Positions 45,201-56,039 of a stretch of DNA of 64,000 nucleotides are shown in pieces. Numbering within the stretch: the first letter of the stretch is position 1; each line of letters begins with the position of its first letter. The notes below the pieces were generated by a model. That model saw nothing but the letters and a program-made list of their open reading frames with translations. It was not told where the DNA came from and searched no databases. The stretch spans positions 8,954,034 through 9,018,033 of the forward strand of contig CM040429.1 in the NCBI GenBank assembly GCA_022702705.1, in the 5' to 3' direction. The stretch comes from Papilionanthe hookeriana x Papilionanthe teres. Its lineage: Eukaryota; Streptophyta; Magnoliopsida; Asparagales; Orchidaceae. Both the position numbers and the translations under genes were made by a program.

Positions 45201-48200
45201 CAGTCGATCGCCGCAACGCCGTCAACCATCACCTACCTGGACACACCAATCGATGTTATGAACTTGGAGAACCCAAGTAACCGCTTTTTCATTTATGACG
45301 ACGATATCTATAATCATCAACTTATTGTGGATTTTTACATTTAGGCCAGACCCCAAGGTGTTTTCCTTTACGAGTTCCACGTAAGAGTTTCTGGTGTTAT
45401 TACAAGTTGTTTTCTTTTAATTGAGTGTGTATTGAATTCCCATACAATGCTAAGACGATGATTCATTACTGTACCGCCGCGAATTTTCTAGCAAACATCA
45501 CTTTTTTTTTAAAAAAATCAGCATATTTTTTCTGCATATCCTAGGACATGATTAGTCTATATATAACGTTAAAAATGACGTTGATAATGTATCTAAAGTT
45601 TCTTACACTAAATAGTCAAGCCAAGCTTTCTCGTTACATTTGGAAGTCTATAACGTAGTGTGACTTTAATCAGGTCAAGTAATGTTATTTTGGACGCAGT
45701 TTACGTAAGTTGATGATGAAAGGTAGCAAAATAGTTTTGTTTGGCTGTGCTACGTCGCTCAGTCACTTTCCAAAGGCTTACCTCGACAATTGAAAGTCGT
45801 CGTTGCAGAGGAAGTTGAAAATTGAAGTTCATTGTTGATTACTAAACTGGAATGGAGCGCCATAGCTAGACTTCCTGGTAGAAGAGAAGATAATGCATCA
45901 TAGTTTTCCAAATGCATAATTAAATCATGCAAAATACAAAATTTGCTTGTCCTTCTGTTCAAATGACGAGGGATTAGCCCAAATCTAAATAATAAAATTA
46001 CACAGTTGGATAAGAAGAATAACCTGCCCAGAGGAAAAAAGCCCATAAATGCTCAGGGATAGGCCATGACATAGGAATAAAAATTTCCTTATGTACAAGC
46101 ATGCCACTCTAATATTTAACTTCACATAAAAATATATTGCTATTATTAACTTTTTAAAAGAAAAACACATTTTCATGCAGTCTTATAAGACAGAAGTGTT
46201 ATAAATGTAACCATTAAACTTTAGGTGTTATATATGCAAATAAATTAGAATTGTGTGGTCTATATGTAAAATTTCCTAGAATTAAATTATATACCATCAT
46301 AATTTTATATGAAGCCATGAGATATCATGCAGATAGACTCGATGAGTTGCATCTTAGTCTACAGGCTGACAACAACACCAAAAAACTTGAGACCAAAAGT
46401 GTATTTAAATCATACCAATCCCTTCTCTCAACCGCCCTCACCAATGTAAATCATAAGCTATAAGTTTGAAGCACTACTCAATTATAGCTAGCTTACATCA
46501 ATTAATCAAAAGAGTAAATGAATCCTAGATAGTCAGAAATTGTTTACTTTCTTTCTTCGTCGGTAGACACGATAGATTTAATCTTCTCCAACAGAGCAAG
46601 AAGTGGAACAAAACTCATCAAAAATCCTTTCATTCTCTCTAGCCGAGTAACATGAACGGAAACATATAAAATAAGCAAAGTGAGCCATTTGTAGCTTTAT
46701 GATTGATCGAGGAAGGTAAAAACTGTAAGAATCTTTGGGAAGGTTTGTCGGAAAAGTATAACTGTATATCTGTTCTCTTATATGATAGCATTATATTCGT
46801 CAAGAAACAATGTCAATAAATTGAGTTGTATGCAAGTAAATATGAATATTTATATGTTTGATATGTAATACATAAGAATTATGTGGTACGCATGTAAATG
46901 CCTCTAAATTTTAACTTTTTCAAATAATTTGCAGGGTGTACTGCAAGGAGGGCAGGAAATAGCCGTTAAAAAACTTTCAAACAGCTCAGGGCAAGGCATT
47001 GAACAATTCAAAAATGAAGTCATCCTTATTGCAAAATTACAACACAGAAATCTTGTAAGGCTCCTTGGCTTCTGCGCTCAAAATGACCATAAAATGCTCA
47101 TCTACGAGTACATGCCGAATAAGAGCTTGGATGCATTTCTTTTCGGTAATCAATATTTATTCCTATATTAATCACAGTTTATCCCCCATTAATCACTATA
47201 ATTAGTTTTTATACTACATTTACAACAAAAAAATAATATTTAACATAACTTTGAGCAGATCAAAACAGGAAAAGATTGTTAGATTGGAACACAAGGCACA
47301 ATATCATTGAGGGAATTGCTAGAGGCCTTCTTTATCTCCACAGAGACTCTAGGCTTAGAGTTATCCACCGTGATCTCAAAGCAAGCAACATTCTGTTGGA
47401 TGACTCAATGAATCCAAGAATTTCGGACTTCGGCATGGCCAAGATCTTTGGAAGTGACGGCAACGAAACCGCGACAAAAAGAGTTGTAGGCTCATAGTAA
47501 GTTCCATAATGTTTGGAAGTCTTTTGATCCAACTAGGACGGCTAAGTCAGGTCTAATTTGAGTGAGTTTGACTCGACTTGGCGTTGACTTTCAGAGTTGG
47601 GCTGACTCAACTACAATTATGTGATATGCATGATAGATTTTGTGCATAAACACTATCACATTTTGTGCCAACTTGAATCGAGCGAGGAAATATCAATTTG
47701 AACATAATACTCAATTTGAACCATGGAGTTTGAAGTTGTTTTCTAGTGATTTCATGATTATTTAAGAAATATTTACATTCATGATATTAAATTTTAATGT
47801 AGTTACATTTCTGACACTTAAACTTCAATTTTTACAAATATGTCATTTTGCGAATGCATGGAAATGTAAAAAAGGTGATATTTTTGTTGTAATATGAGAG
47901 ATTTTGGCAGAATAATTGTAAAAAAAAGCAAAGTATAGGTTTTAAATATGTAAATGCATAGGAATTGGGTCGTATCTATGTAGATGTCCCCTTTTAAATA
48001 GCCTTAAAACTAAAGCAAACTTCATAACATGCAGCTAATATTTTTGGCAAAACCATTACACTGCAGTGGCTATATGTCGCCAGAGTATGCAATGAAAGGC
48101 CTCTTCTCTGTAAAGTCTGATGTTTATAGCTTCGGAATACTCGTCTTGGAGATTATTAGCGGGGAAAGAAACAGCACATATCAACATCCTGAACTGTATC

Positions 48201-48595
48201 TCAATCTCATTGCTTTTGTAAGTCAAACTCCCCTTTCTGAAACTGGTTATTTTTCATTAAAATAATTTAAAAAAATTTATGTGTTGATTTAGGCTTGGAA
48301 GCTTTGGAATGAGGAAGATGTGATGGAATTCGTTGATCCATCAATAAGGGATTCATGCGTGCCGAGTGACGTTTCAAGATGCATTCAGTTGGGGCTCTCA
48401 TGTGTTCAGGATAGAGCTCATGAGAGACCAACAATGGCAACTGCTATAGTGATGTTGGAGGGAGGAACTATGGCTCATCCAATGCCAAGACAGCCTACTT
48501 TTGCGTTTGAGAGAAGCCGGAGTGAGTCTTTATTGACTGATCAGAGATTCATTACAGAAAACTCAATAATGATCACTATGTTATCAGGTCGATAG
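41176..48595 (+). CDS. G-type lectin S-receptor-like serine/threonine kinase
   Basis: Eight exons join in phase to 830 residues: 41176-41832, 43376-43994, 44118-44225, 44306-44511, 46935-47145, 47259-47496, 48067-48217, 48293-48595. Layout: signal peptide 1-28; bulb-type lectin about 30-175; S-locus glycoprotein domain about 200-300; Cys-rich EGF-like part; PAN/apple about 340-420; one membrane span about 431-456; kinase from about 515. Kinase landmarks are all present: LGEGGFGPVYK glycine loop, Lys542 in AVKK, Glu558, HRD Asp639, DFG Asp657 and SPE 684-686. It should act at the plasma membrane as a receptor with cytosolic Ser/Thr kinase activity. Ligand unknown. All junctions are GT-AG except intron 3 (GC-AG). 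Family genes usually encode the whole extracellular part in one exon, but here intron 1 splits it. No internal stop was seen. Confidence 0.9.
41985..42115. repeat. MITE family M1, copy in kinase intron 1 (weak)
   Basis: Right part GATAAATATATAAATAAATG then AATTATGTGGTATGTATTTA and AATGCCTC matches the M1 end. The left end is eroded. Confidence 0.4.
42209..42273. repeat. (TA)n microsatellite in kinase intron 1
   Basis: About 65 bp of pure TA dinucleotides, likely polymorphic in length. Confidence 0.97.
42821..42984. repeat. MITE with TA target duplication in kinase intron 1
   Basis: The left end TTCTATCAGGACACCGGATG and the right end, whose reverse complement reads TTCTATCGGGACACTGGAAG, form inverted repeats of about 28 bp around an interior of about 100 bp with an ACTTGTCACATGTCAAGT hairpin. 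TA lies on both sides, fitting a Tc1/mariner-type (Stowaway-like) MITE, though the termini are not the common CTCCCTCC. Confidence 0.65.
44226..44305 (+). other. Intron 3 of the receptor kinase, GC-AG type
   Basis: The donor reads TTAGAG|GCAAGT and the acceptor ACCAG|CTTTC. No GT donor near the end of exon 3 keeps phase, whereas GC splicing joins the membrane span to the juxtamembrane arginines exactly in frame. The strong AG|GCAAGT context is what known GC-AG introns require. Confidence 0.75.
44590..45500 (+). repeat. R1 LTR, copy v, inside kinase intron 4
   Basis: Shares ATTAGACACGAATCTCGAAA, AAACCACCTTTGAAGG, GAATCCAATGAGCCCAAGAT, a TATA-like CACTATAAAGAGAACCCC (about 44980) and a CCGTCGATCACC/TTGACCACC stretch with other R1 copies, ending at AATTTTCTAGCAAACATCA. 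The 20-bp-phased array is absent or eroded. It is in the same transcriptional sense as the host gene. Confidence 0.6.
46130..46275. repeat. MITE family M1, copy in kinase intron 4
   Basis: The right end is CTTTAGGTGTTATATATGCA then ATTAGAATTGTGTGGTC and TATATGTAAAA, and the left end is unclear. Confidence 0.45.
46780..46915. repeat. MITE family M1, second copy in kinase intron 4
   Basis: GATATGTAATACATAAGAAT, then TATGTGGTACGCATGTAAAT and GCCTC, ending about 20 bp before the exon 5 acceptor. Confidence 0.45.
47760..48000. repeat. MITE family M1, copy in kinase intron 6
   Basis: The left part TTACATTTCTGACACTTAAA then CTTCAATTTTTACAAATATG and the right part GTTTTAAATATGTAAATGCA then GGAATTGGGTCGTATC parallel the copy at 10720-10975. 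Confidence 0.5.
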
Positions 48596-49785
48596 TATTA
48601 AGTTAATCATATAGACTTTATATTTTTTTCTTAATTTCTTGAAGATATAAATGTAGTCAACTCTTGTTAATGCAGAGTTGATTGCCAGCTAGTGAAGGAG
48701 GTTAGAATTTCATGAGTTCAGTGTTGTAAATATGTTTAAGAGCATTTTTGTGAAATGATTTACAGTTTTTATTGATTTTGATTAAGCCATTTATGGCAAT
48801 CTTATCAACTGTTTATGGTTTACATGTTCATTATATATACTTGTCTAATAAGTCAAAAATCTTCTTGTTATTAAGATGGATTTGTTACATATTGATATGT
48901 TCTTATGCAATTTCTATAAAGTGCTTTATAACATGAATTTTTGGATCAAGGAGCAAGGGAAAGCTAAGAATGAAAGAATTTTGTGCTATGGTATTTTGCT
49001 GAATAGGTAAAATTTGGCCAATTTTGAAGTATAGAGATAAATAACACATAATTTACAGCAAAGAAATGAAATTGTAGCACTCCAAGTGTTCTCATCACTA
49101 TCTGTGATTAATGTTTGTGGAAATTTGTTTGTTCACTTAAGAATGACTTGTTTATTAGGTTGAAATTGTTCTACTATAGGTTGAAAATAATTTGTGTAAG
49201 AATATGCATATCAAAATTTATTATGAATTAAGCTTTATGGTCATTATATTTATTTAAAAATATTAGAATTTAAAAATTGGTTGATTAGCCATGCATTACG
49301 GGTAATTTAAAACAAATGTAGTAATTAAAAGGCTCATATTGACCTTACTTTTGGTCAACTCAAATCCAATATACTTTCTAGTTTCTTTTTTAGACTTAGG
49401 ATCCATTTCTAGTACCCTCATGTAGCATTCTAGCCTTAGTCTAGCTAACCCAATTCCTCATTTTAGTTCTAGGGGATCTCTAATTAAACCCTAGCTCAAT
49501 TTATATAGTCGGGAGTTCAATCAAATGTTTAGGTTCGAGGTTAGAATCTAAATTCAAATCAGGGCTATATAAGTTTGGTCCATGGTTATCCTATAGGACC
49601 TACTTGGATATTCAAATTACAGCTCAAAATCAATCAAATCAAATTGAATTACCTGTGTAGTTAACTTAAGCATGACGCATTAAGGGGATGTTGGGTCAAA
49701 CTAATCAAAATCAAGTAATATCTATCCAAATTAAAGAAGATCAAATCAAATATAAAATCAATTTGAACTTAATTCAAATAAACTA
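48596..49785. other. Receptor kinase 3' region and gene-free spacer
   Basis: The first 150-200 bp after the stop are probably 3' UTR (AT-rich, TTGTAAATATGTT near 48726). The remainder is AT-rich without coding signal, with repeated CAAATCAAAT phrases near 49640-49780 up to the copia-2 LTR. Confidence 0.45.
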
Positions 49786-50389
49786 TGTTGTGGGAAAAAC
49801 ACTTTCTTTCCTTAATCTTGGTAAGAGAACAAACCACAAATCACAACAAAGAAGATGCAAACACAAGAGCACAAACAAACAAGAGGATTTACGTGGTTCG
49901 GTCTTTTTGACCTACGTCCACGGGAGGAATCGAAATAATCCACTAAGACGAAAACAAGAGTACTTAGCTTTACATAGATGAGCCCTCATCTTCATGGCCT
50001 CCTTCACATCCAAGGCCTCCAAGATGCTCTCCTCACCCTTAACAAGCTAGCTACACTCCTTGAGTTCTTTTTCACTCTTACAAAACCCACACTAAGGCCT
50101 CCTCATCTCATCTATTTATAGTAGATTAGATTACATTATAATATTCTATAAATAGATGAGGTGTAACCCTGAGGATTGCATGGCTTCCACATGTCCACCC
50201 TTTAGAGTCCTCCATCGCATGGTCTCCACGTGTCCTTTCACATGTCCTCCTTCCACCGCATGGCCTCCACATGTCCTTCCACATGTCCTCTTCTAGGGTC
50301 TTCCATGAAAAGTCAACAATGGAGGCTTAAAGTAAGTAGAAATTTACAAGAGTGCCACTTACCTTAGTAGCTAATTGGGGGTCGAAACA
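49786..50389 (-). repeat. copia-2 3' LTR
   Basis: 604 bp, nearly identical to 54518-55128. It contains TTTACGTGGTTCGGTC and paired CTATTTATAGTAGATTAG/CTATAAATAGATGAGG phrases. Against its partner it shows CA where the partner has CG at several places, in line with CpG decay here. Confidence 0.9.
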
Positions 50390-51990
50390 ACGAATCTCCA
50401 CCTTGACCCTCGATTATGCTTTGGAGTAGTGATTCCCTCCACGTGGCCCCAGGGGGCCCTAGCGAGTGGAAAAATTCACTAAGTCCGGACGGTTGTCCGA
50501 ACTTAGCTATGGGCGGCGCCTTGGTGAGCATATCGGCGGGGTTCTCTTCGGTTGGTATCTTCTCTACCACTATTGAGCGCTTTAGCGACGACGTCCCTTA
50601 CGAAATGAAGCTTCACATCTATGTGCTTGGATCTTTCATGAAATACCCGATTCCTGGTTAGGTGGATGGTGCTTTGGTTGTCGCAAAACACGGTTATCAC
50701 CTTTTGATGTATCCGAAGCTCTTGACCATGCCCTTTAGCCACATAGCTTCCTTAATTGCTTCTGTCACGGCGATGTATTCAACCTCTGTTGTTAAGAGAG
50801 CCACAACTGATTGAAGGTTAGACTTCCAGCTGGCTGACGATACGAAGACAGTGAAGATGAATCCGGTCGGTGACTTCCCGGTGTCAATGCTTCCTGCGTA
50901 ATCGAATCTACGTAACCGACTACTTTTTCTTCATTGTCTTCCTGCCTTTTGAAGAGTAGCCCCGAATCGGTGGTGCCTCTTAAGTATCTCGGGATCCATT
51001 TTAGTGCTTCCCAGGTGAGCACTGTCTCGGGCTTGCCATGAACACCGCTTACAATGCGACGGCGTAGGCTAAATCGATCTGCTTACTGAACCATACCATA
51101 CATGATGCTTACCAACCCCGCTGGCGTAGGGGACACCCTCCATGTACCTTTTCTCCCCTTCGGTCTGCGGTGCTTGAGAGTTCGATAGTCCGAAATGTTG
51201 GCGATAGATGTTGCAACTGCTTAGCCTCGTGCATGTTGAACCTTGTTAGAACCTTCGAATATATGACTTTTGAGACAAGAATAAGCTACCCTTTTTCTTG
51301 TCTGCGGTAATCTCCATACCTAGGATCTTTGTAGGCGGTCCTAGGTCCTTCATGTCAAATTCGAATTGAGCATACTTTTGATCTTCTGGACTTCCTCCTT
51401 GCTCTGCTAGCTACTAACATATCATCTACATAAAGGAGCAAGTACGTACCAATTTCACCGTCTTGCCACTTCATGTACACACAGCTGTCGTAGCTGCTTC
51501 TGACAAAACCGATCTTTAGCATGAAATCATCAAATCGTTTGTACCATTGTCTTGGGCTTTGTTTCAGCCCATCCAATGCCTTCTTCAACAAGCAAACTTT
51601 GTCCTTTGTCTCGGGTGTGTTGTACCCATCCTGGTTGGTCCATGTAGATGGTTTCTTCAAGCTCTCCATGCGGGAACGCGGTCTTAACATCTAAGTTGTT
51701 CTAATTCCGAGTTGAATTGAGCTGCTAGTGCTTAAGACTATCCTAATTGAGCAGTGCTTCACCACGGGTGAGAAGATTTCGTTGAAGTCAATTCCTTCAA
51801 CCTGTGTGAATCCCTTTGCAACGAGTCTGGCTTTGTACCTGATCCTCTCAGTACCTGGCATGCCTTCCTTCTTCTTAAAGGTCCACTTGCAACCGACTAC
51901 GCGTTTGTTCGTTGGTCGATCCACAAGTTCCCAGGCTTTGTTCTTCATCAGAGAAGCCATTTCCTCGTCCATTGCCTCTTCCCACTTGTG
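50390..51990 (-). pseudogene. copia-2 reverse transcriptase and RNase H (broken)
   Basis: 51691-51972 carries KAWELVDRPTNKRVVGCKWT and LVAKGFTQVEGIDFNEIFSP. 51355-51690 carries KKALDGLKQSPRQWYKRFD and LLLYVDDMLV, with the YVDD box at 51421-51432. 50792-51022 has WEALKWIPRYLRGTTDSGL. 50503-50742 has RNase H tail motifs VFCDNQSTIHLTRN and ERSKHIDVKLHFVRD. The last segment, NPADMLTKAP, ends just before the LTR. Frame breaks separate all pieces, and part of RT between about 51030 and 51350 is scrambled. Confidence 0.88.
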
Positions 51991-52274
51991 TCTTTCCTTG
52001 CTCTTCGGGGCTTCCTTGTAGGTTGCTTGGTTCCGCTTCTTCTATCACTTCGGCAACACTCGGAGCGAAGGAGATCATATCTGCATGGCCATATCTCTGC
52101 GGCGGTCGATAGTTCTCCTTTGTACGTCCCTTACTAAGCTGTAGTCGTCGGATCTTCTTTACGGTTCGATCACTTGCTTGGTCTTCTGCCACTTCGTCTT
52201 GATCGTTCACGATTGTCCTTTGATCGATCGAAGTTTGTCGTTGTTGCGGCTCCACCTCGATTGACGAATCCTCC

Positions 52275-53130
52275 TTAGTGACATCGTTCACTGGTAACAT
52301 AGCTTTGCATATTTCCCATTTTGGACTCATCGAATGTCACATCCACTACGATGATGCATTTTTGTTGATCTAGGCACCAAAGTTTGTAACCTTTGGTTCC
52401 GAGTGGGTATTCGATGAAGATGCACTTCAAAGCCCTCGCTTCCGGCTTATCTCGTCCTAACGTGAGCGTATCCGATACATCCGAAGACTTTAAGATTATC
52501 ATAGTTACCAGTTTTCCGTACCACATCTCCGAAGGAGTCTTCATATCAACGAGTCGTCGATGGACATACGTTGATAAGGTAACGAGCGGTTGACACGGCT
52601 TCGCCCAGAAACTTTTGGGTAGACTCGCATTTAACAACATGCACCGCACTCTCTCTAGGAGAGTCCTGTTCATCCTCTCGGCTAGGCCATTACGGTTGAG
52701 GAGTGTTCGGACCGTCTTGTGCCTTGTGATGCCATTCCTCCGCACGTGACTCCTCAGCTTGCTACGAACGGTACTCCAAGCCATTGTCGGTTCTCGAGTG
52801 CTTCGACTTTGCTCCCATCTTGTTTTCGGTGAGAGTTAACCGGTCCTTGAATCGTTGAAAAGCTTCATCTTTTGTTTTTAGGATAAAGACCCATACCTTC
52901 TCGGTGTAATCATCGATGATGGACATGAAGTACCTTCCTCCTCCATGAGTACGAGTTCTAGGTGGGCCCCATAGATCCTTTGTGTACATAATCGAGAGAT
53001 TTCTTTGATGTATGTATTCCGGTGGAGAACTTCACCACGGTGGCCTTCCCCGGTACGCATTGTTCACGGAATTCCGGTTCTGTGACCCGATCTCCGCATA
53101 ACGGGTTCGCTTGGACAATTCATCGTAAGC
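52275..53130 (-). pseudogene. copia-2 integrase (broken)
   Basis: 52762-52989 has DLWGPPRTRTHGGGRYFMSI, DDYTEKVWVF and a DNGLEY segment. 52275-52784 has NGLAERMNRTLLERVRCML and LPKSFWAK, followed by the integrase-RT linker with a KCIFIEY- and KGYKLW-type block. The N-terminal zinc region is above 53000 and poorly preserved. An acidic linker (51990-52275) joins to RT. Confidence 0.86.
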
Positions 53131-53422
53131 CCCTTTCACTTACATGCCCCGGCCTCATGTGCCGTAGTACGGATGCGTCGAGCTACGATTGAAGCTGCAT
53201 TTGAGAAGTTCCCGATCAAGGTTTTCCAACTAGAGAGTATAGCCCATTCTTTCGACTCCTTTCATGGCTATGAGAGAGCCCTTAGCTACTCTTATACAGC
53301 TATTCTCTGCCTTGAATGAGTATCCATTCGACTCGGCGTCCACTAAAGAAATCGAAATTTCTTTTAAGTTAGGGACGTACGACATCTTCGCGATATCCGT
53401 TCGGCTCCATCAAACATCTTTA

Positions 53423-53760
53423 TTACGATCGTCCGCTGCCGATCACCTTACGAGCTTTATTGTCTCTAAGTAGAACGGATCCACCATTTGTCAGTTGTAG
53501 TGTCTCGAACCAGTCTTTGTGAGGACACATGTGGAAGGAGCACCCTGAGTCAAGGATCCACTCCTTGCTAGATTCATATTCTGTGATCACGGAGCTTCGA
53601 GTTCGAATCATAGCCGTCCGAGACTATGCTTGCTTCTCCAGAATCTTTAGGCTTCTCTCGAAAGCCTTTCTTTCTATCCGGACGAGTCCTTCTTAAAATG
53701 ACCTTCCTTGTGGCAATGGTAGCACTTGTAGGATCTCTTAGAAGGCGACCTCCAACGTTT
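53423..53760 (-). pseudogene. copia-2 zinc knuckle and protease
   Basis: At about 53690-53730 the minus strand reads CYHCHKEGHFKKD, a CCHC knuckle whose last Cys is displaced by one inserted base. At 53423-53611 the protease shows WILDSGCSFHMCPHKDWF, the D-S-G active site with the HMCP block usual in Tnt1-like elements, then a frame break. Confidence 0.85.
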
Positions 53761-53799
53761 CTTCTGGACCTTGATGCGCTTTCTGGTCACTTTTATATC

Positions 53800-54422
53800 C
53801 TTTATTGCTCGATCTTCCTCTAACCATCGAGCTGTCTCCATCGGTTTCCTCCTTCATGTCGTGCTTCTTCGAAGTTCTTTGGCTACGATCGATGATTGAA
53901 CCTCTTCCGGAGTAATCGTTTGCGCCCTTCCATAGAGCATCGCATCCTTGAACTGCTCGTAGCTCTTAGGAATAGAGTTTAGCAACGGCAGCGCCTTGTC
54001 CTCGTCATCCATCTTGACGTCGATGTTCTCGAGATCATCTATGATCTTGTTGAACTCGTCTATCTGCTCCGAGACTAATTTGTCTTCGTGCATTTTGAAA
54101 GAGTATAGGCGGCTTGTTTCGAAATAGCTGATTAGCGAGGACTTGGTCGGGTAGAGTACCTCGAGTTTGGCCAAAGCGCTTGAGCCGTTGTCTCCCTCGA
54201 CACCTCCCTCGGAACCTTGTCGCCCGAGCTCGAGATTATCGAGCTATGAGCTTTCTCCAGGCATGCCGATCTTCTCTTTCTCCGTCATGTCGGCCGGCGG
54301 TGCCGTCGGCCCTTGCAAGGCTACGCGACACCTGTGCGAACCGGTAGGGCTCTCATCTTACTCTCCACGGGCCGAAGTCGTTCTTTCCGTGAATTTCTCG
54401 ATGTCGAATTTGGTGGAGCCCA
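53800..54422 (-). pseudogene. copia-2 gag (broken)
   Basis: Starts at a minus-strand ATG at 54422 (MGSTKFDIEKFT), shifts soon after, and continues in 53854-54174 with LEVLYPTKSSLISYFETSRL, LVSEQIDEFNKIIDDLENI and LPLLNSIPKSYEQFKDAMLY, the C-terminal half of a UBN2-type copia Gag. Confidence 0.88.
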
Positions 54423-54499
54423 TTGTCCCCGCCAAACGGCTCTTCTTCTTTGCGATTTCTTGGGCGCGATTCCTCCGACCAAGATGTGTCGAGATTTTC

Positions 54500-54517
54500 C
54501 CGCGAGACGGCGCCGAT
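54500..54517 (-). other. copia-2 primer binding site candidate
   Basis: The minus strand beside the LTR reads ATCGGCGCCGTCTCGCGGG, not the TGGTATCAGAGC found in copia-1. The GGCGCCGTC core suggests a different tRNA primer, which I cannot name with confidence. Alternatively it is altered by sequence error. Confidence 0.5.
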
Positions 54518-55128
54518 TGTTGTGGGAAAAACACTTTCTTTCCTTAATCTTGGTAAGAGAACAAACCACGAAATCACAACAAAGAAGATGCGAACACAAG
54601 AGCACAAGCAAACAAGAGGATTTACGTGGTTCGGTCTTTTTGACCTACGTCCGCGGGAGGGAATCGAAATAATCCACTAAGACGAAAACAAGAGTACTTA
54701 GCTTTACATAGATGAGCCCTCGTCTTCATGGCCTCCCTTCACATCCGAGGCCTCCAAGATGCTCTCCTCACCCTTAACAAGCTAGCCTACACTCCTTGAG
54801 TTCTTTTTCACTCTTACAAAACCCACCTCTAAGGCCTCCCTCATCTCATCTATTTATAGTAGATTAGATTACATTATAATATTCTATAAATAGATGAGGT
54901 GTAACCTTCGAGGATCGCATGGCTTCCGCATGTCCACCCTTTAGAGTCCTCCATCGCATGGTCTCCACGTGTCCTTTCACATGTCCTCCTTCCACCGCAT
55001 GGCCTCCACATGTCCTTCCACATGTCCTCTTCTAGGGTCTTCCATGAAAAGTCGACAATGGAGGCTTAAAGTAAGTAGAAATTCATAAGAGTGCCACTTA
55101 CCTTAGTAACTAATTGGGGGTCGAAACA
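54518..55128 (-). repeat. copia-2 5' LTR, shared with a truncated neighbour
   Basis: 611 bp. Downstream (minus strand) it is followed by the primer site and gag. Upstream (55129 on) it is preceded by RNase H sequence and a GGTGGAGATTTG polypurine tract, so it is also the 3' LTR of another copy. Confidence 0.9.
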
Positions 55129-55577
55129 ACAAATCTCCACCTTGACCCTCGATTATCTTCGGAGTAGTGATTCCCTCCACGTGGCCCCCGAGGGGCCCTT
55201 AGCAAGTGGAAAAATTCACTAAGTCCGGACGGTGTACCGAACTTAGGCATGGGCGGCGCCTTGGTGAGCATATCGGCGGGGTTCTCTTCGGTTGGTATCT
55301 TCTCTACCACTATTGAGCCTTTATCGACGACGTCCCTTACGAAATGAAGCTTCACGTCCATGTGCTTGGATCTTTCATGAAATACACGATTCTGGTTAGG
55401 TGGATGGTGCTTTGGTTTGTCGCAAAACACGGTTATCACCTTTTGATGTATCCGAGCTCTTCGACCATGCCCTTTAGCCACATAACTTCCTTGATTGCTT
55501 CAGTCACAGCGATGTATTCAGCCTCTGTTGTTGAGAGGGCCACAACTGATTGGAGGTTAGACTTCCAACTGACTGCA
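55129..55577 (-). pseudogene. Truncated second copia-2 RNase H
   Basis: Close copy of 50390-50830: KVITVFCDKPK, ERSKHMDVKLHFVRDVVDKG and VEKIPTEENPADMLTKAPPM on the minus strand. It ends abruptly at about 55577 (ACTGACTGCAG|TGTTGACC), where unrelated sequence begins. Confidence 0.88.
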
Positions 55578-56030
55578 GTGTTGACCTCATTTTTGATGAG
55601 GTCTTCCTTTCTTCTTTTTAGTGCTTAGGATCTAGCCTTAGGCTTTTCCTTTGACTATCTTAGAGGACTAGAATTGGGACCCGCCTTTTAGAAATTCAAA
55701 CCACTTCTAAACTCCCTGCAAACTCCACAAACTTGACTATAGACCCCTAATCACCTAGAGGGTTGAAATCGAATGTGGAAGTTTAAAGGATGAGTTCTCA
55801 TAGGACTCTTTGGCCTTAGGAGCGCTTACTAGGTGGCTCGGTGCAGTGAAGGGGCGACATACACTACACTTACACACTACACTTCCACATACCTCCTAAA
55901 ACCACACCCATACCTAACTTGACCTCCGACTCATGTAGGTGATTCACATGGATGGTCCTTAACCCACTAAGCCACTTGGTAAGAGGGTTAGGAACAACAT
56001 AGTGAATGCCTCGAATGAGTCCTTTCATGG
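55578..56030. other. Gene-free stretch
   Basis: No coding signal. Contains the hairpin GACCTCATTTTTGATGAGGTC at about 55583. Confidence 0.45.
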
Positions 56031-56039
56031 CTCATATGG

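Larger units (their letters stand above)
49786..55128 (-). mobile_element. copia-2: Tork/Tnt1-like Ty1/copia element
   Basis: LTRs at 49786-50389 (604 bp) and 54518-55128 (611 bp), starting TGTTGTGGG and ending GTCGAAACA on the plus strand, enclose about 4.1 kb of minus-strand gag-pol. Gag opening MGSTKFDIEKFT is typical of Tnt1-like copia elements. All domains are present but in shifted frames. The internal part is compact with a short leader. Beyond the upper LTR a second, partial internal region follows (55129-55577), so the upper LTR is shared between two elements and no target duplication can be tested there. Confidence 0.9.

Noticed and set aside
54313..54680. Plus- and minus-strand frames of 85-126 codons
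   Set aside because: They lie across the copia-2 gag start and LTR and have no coding similarity of their own.
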